Origin: CBDVBE01 sp964543525
GTDB taxonomy: Bacteria > Fibrobacterota > Chitinivibrionia > Chitinivibrionales > JANQEN01
Assembly: GCA_964543525.1 (NCBI GenBank)
Contig: CAZIYW010000075.1
Span: 1 to 25,047 of the forward strand
Direction of reading: 5' to 3'
DNA length: 25,047 nt
Shown here piece after piece: positions 24,729 through 25,047 of this stretch. The notes beneath the pieces are model-generated. The model was not told the DNA's origin, did not search any database, and worked only from the letters and a program-made list of their open reading frames with translations. A program made the translations under genes and the position numbers. Position 1 is the stretch's first letter. Each line of letters starts with the position of its first letter.

Positions 24729-25047
24729 ATGCCGTCAGCAGCCTATACGGAATACACCAACCTTATGAAACGCGGAGCCTTCAGGGACGCGGCTGTTCTT
24801 GCCGAGCGCCGCTCGATCGAGCCGGGAGAGAACTGTGGCTTCTGGCTGACACAGCAGTCACGCGCGTTAATGCGGGCGCGACAGTTCAAAAAGGCCTATA
24901 CATGCGCCAATCGGGCGGTTCATGCTGCGCCCGGGAACAGTTATGCGCAGCTTGCACGGGCGGACGCACTGGTAAAACTTCGGAAATACAGAGACGCCCT
25001 GGATGATTTCACCGGATTAATACATGATCCGAAGGTCGGGATACGCG
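24729..25047 (+). CDS. TPR-repeat protein, partial at the window end
   Basis: The frame starts at ATG 24729 (AAAAGG upstream) and stays open for 106 codons to the window edge. It has helical repeats: 'FRDAAVLAERRSIEPGEN', 'FWLTQQSRALMRARQFKKAY', 'CANRAVHAAPGNSYAQLARA', 'ALVKLRKYRDALDDFTGLI'. The A-x-A-L and 'Y(R)DAL' spacing of about 34 residues is typical of tetratricopeptide repeats, which scaffold protein complexes. No signal peptide is evident, so it is probably cytoplasmic. GC content is clearly higher than in the flanking intergenic DNA. The function cannot be read from this piece. Confidence 0.65.
   Translation, partial: MPSAAYTEYTNLMKRGAFRDAAVLAERRSIEPGENCGFWLTQQSRALMRARQFKKAYTCANRAVHAAPGNSYAQLARADALVKLRKYRDALDDFTGLIHDPKVGIR

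Noticed and set aside
1..25047. CRISPR array, tRNA, rRNA or riboswitch
   Set aside because: I looked for regular spacers, cloverleaf-like arms and known aptamer cores, and found none I could support.

Overview
The window looks like a chromosomal segment of a Fibrobacterota-type bacterium (Chitinivibrionia/Chitinispirillum side). The main reasons are a TIGR02147/DUF4423-type regulator translationally coupled to a lipoprotein, several very large secreted proteins built from Ca-loop 'YFDNNxDGxxDS' modules, FlgD-like or sorting-type C-terminal tails, and paired outer-membrane barrel proteins. This assignment is inference from protein style; there is no rRNA or other phylogenetic marker here.

Layout. 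(1) 1-1575: a degraded edge with the first 25 codons of a HigA-type antitoxin, a perfect 11-bp inverted repeat just upstream of it, one small uncharacterised minus-strand gene, and a palindromic intergenic repeat. (2) 1657-13512: four large minus-strand genes transcribed D -> C -> B -> A. D and A are paralogous von Willebrand A (VWA) proteins of about 1150 residues, C is a choice-of-anchor-L protein with a tandemly duplicated 220-residue module, and B is a CAP/SCP-domain protein. C, B and A are 25-39 bp apart and are probably one operon; D lies 227 bp upstream of C. All four look exported, so this reads as a cell-surface or adhesion locus. (3) 14035-16424: a regulator gene (TIGR02147 family) whose stop overlaps the start of a beta-propeller lipoprotein gene by ATGA; the region upstream of the regulator holds a perfect 16-bp palindrome. 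(4) 16888-17229: a short secreted thioredoxin-like frame interrupted by one in-frame TGA exactly where the first catalytic cysteine should be (TGA-H-T-C), followed in frame by a sorting-type tail. It is either a selenocysteine gene, possibly already decaying, or a pseudogene. (5) 17623-19743: two plus-strand paralogous outer-membrane barrel proteins. (6) 19919-23716: two minus-strand secreted proteins, one with a TIM-barrel/glycosidase look and one with a clan-CD cysteine-peptidase-like core, a lamin-tail domain and a C-terminal tail. (7) 23988-24350: the C-terminal remnant of an IS91/IS801-type transposase. (8) 24729 to the end: the start of a TPR-type protein cut by the window edge.

A recurring GC-rich hairpin (core TCCTCACCC ... 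GGGTGAGGA) sits near gene ends and probably acts as terminator and/or REP-like repeat. No tRNA, rRNA, CRISPR array or complete mobile element was seen. The best candidates for something new are the possible selenoprotein, the VWA/anchor-L/CAP surface operon, and the regulator-lipoprotein pair.
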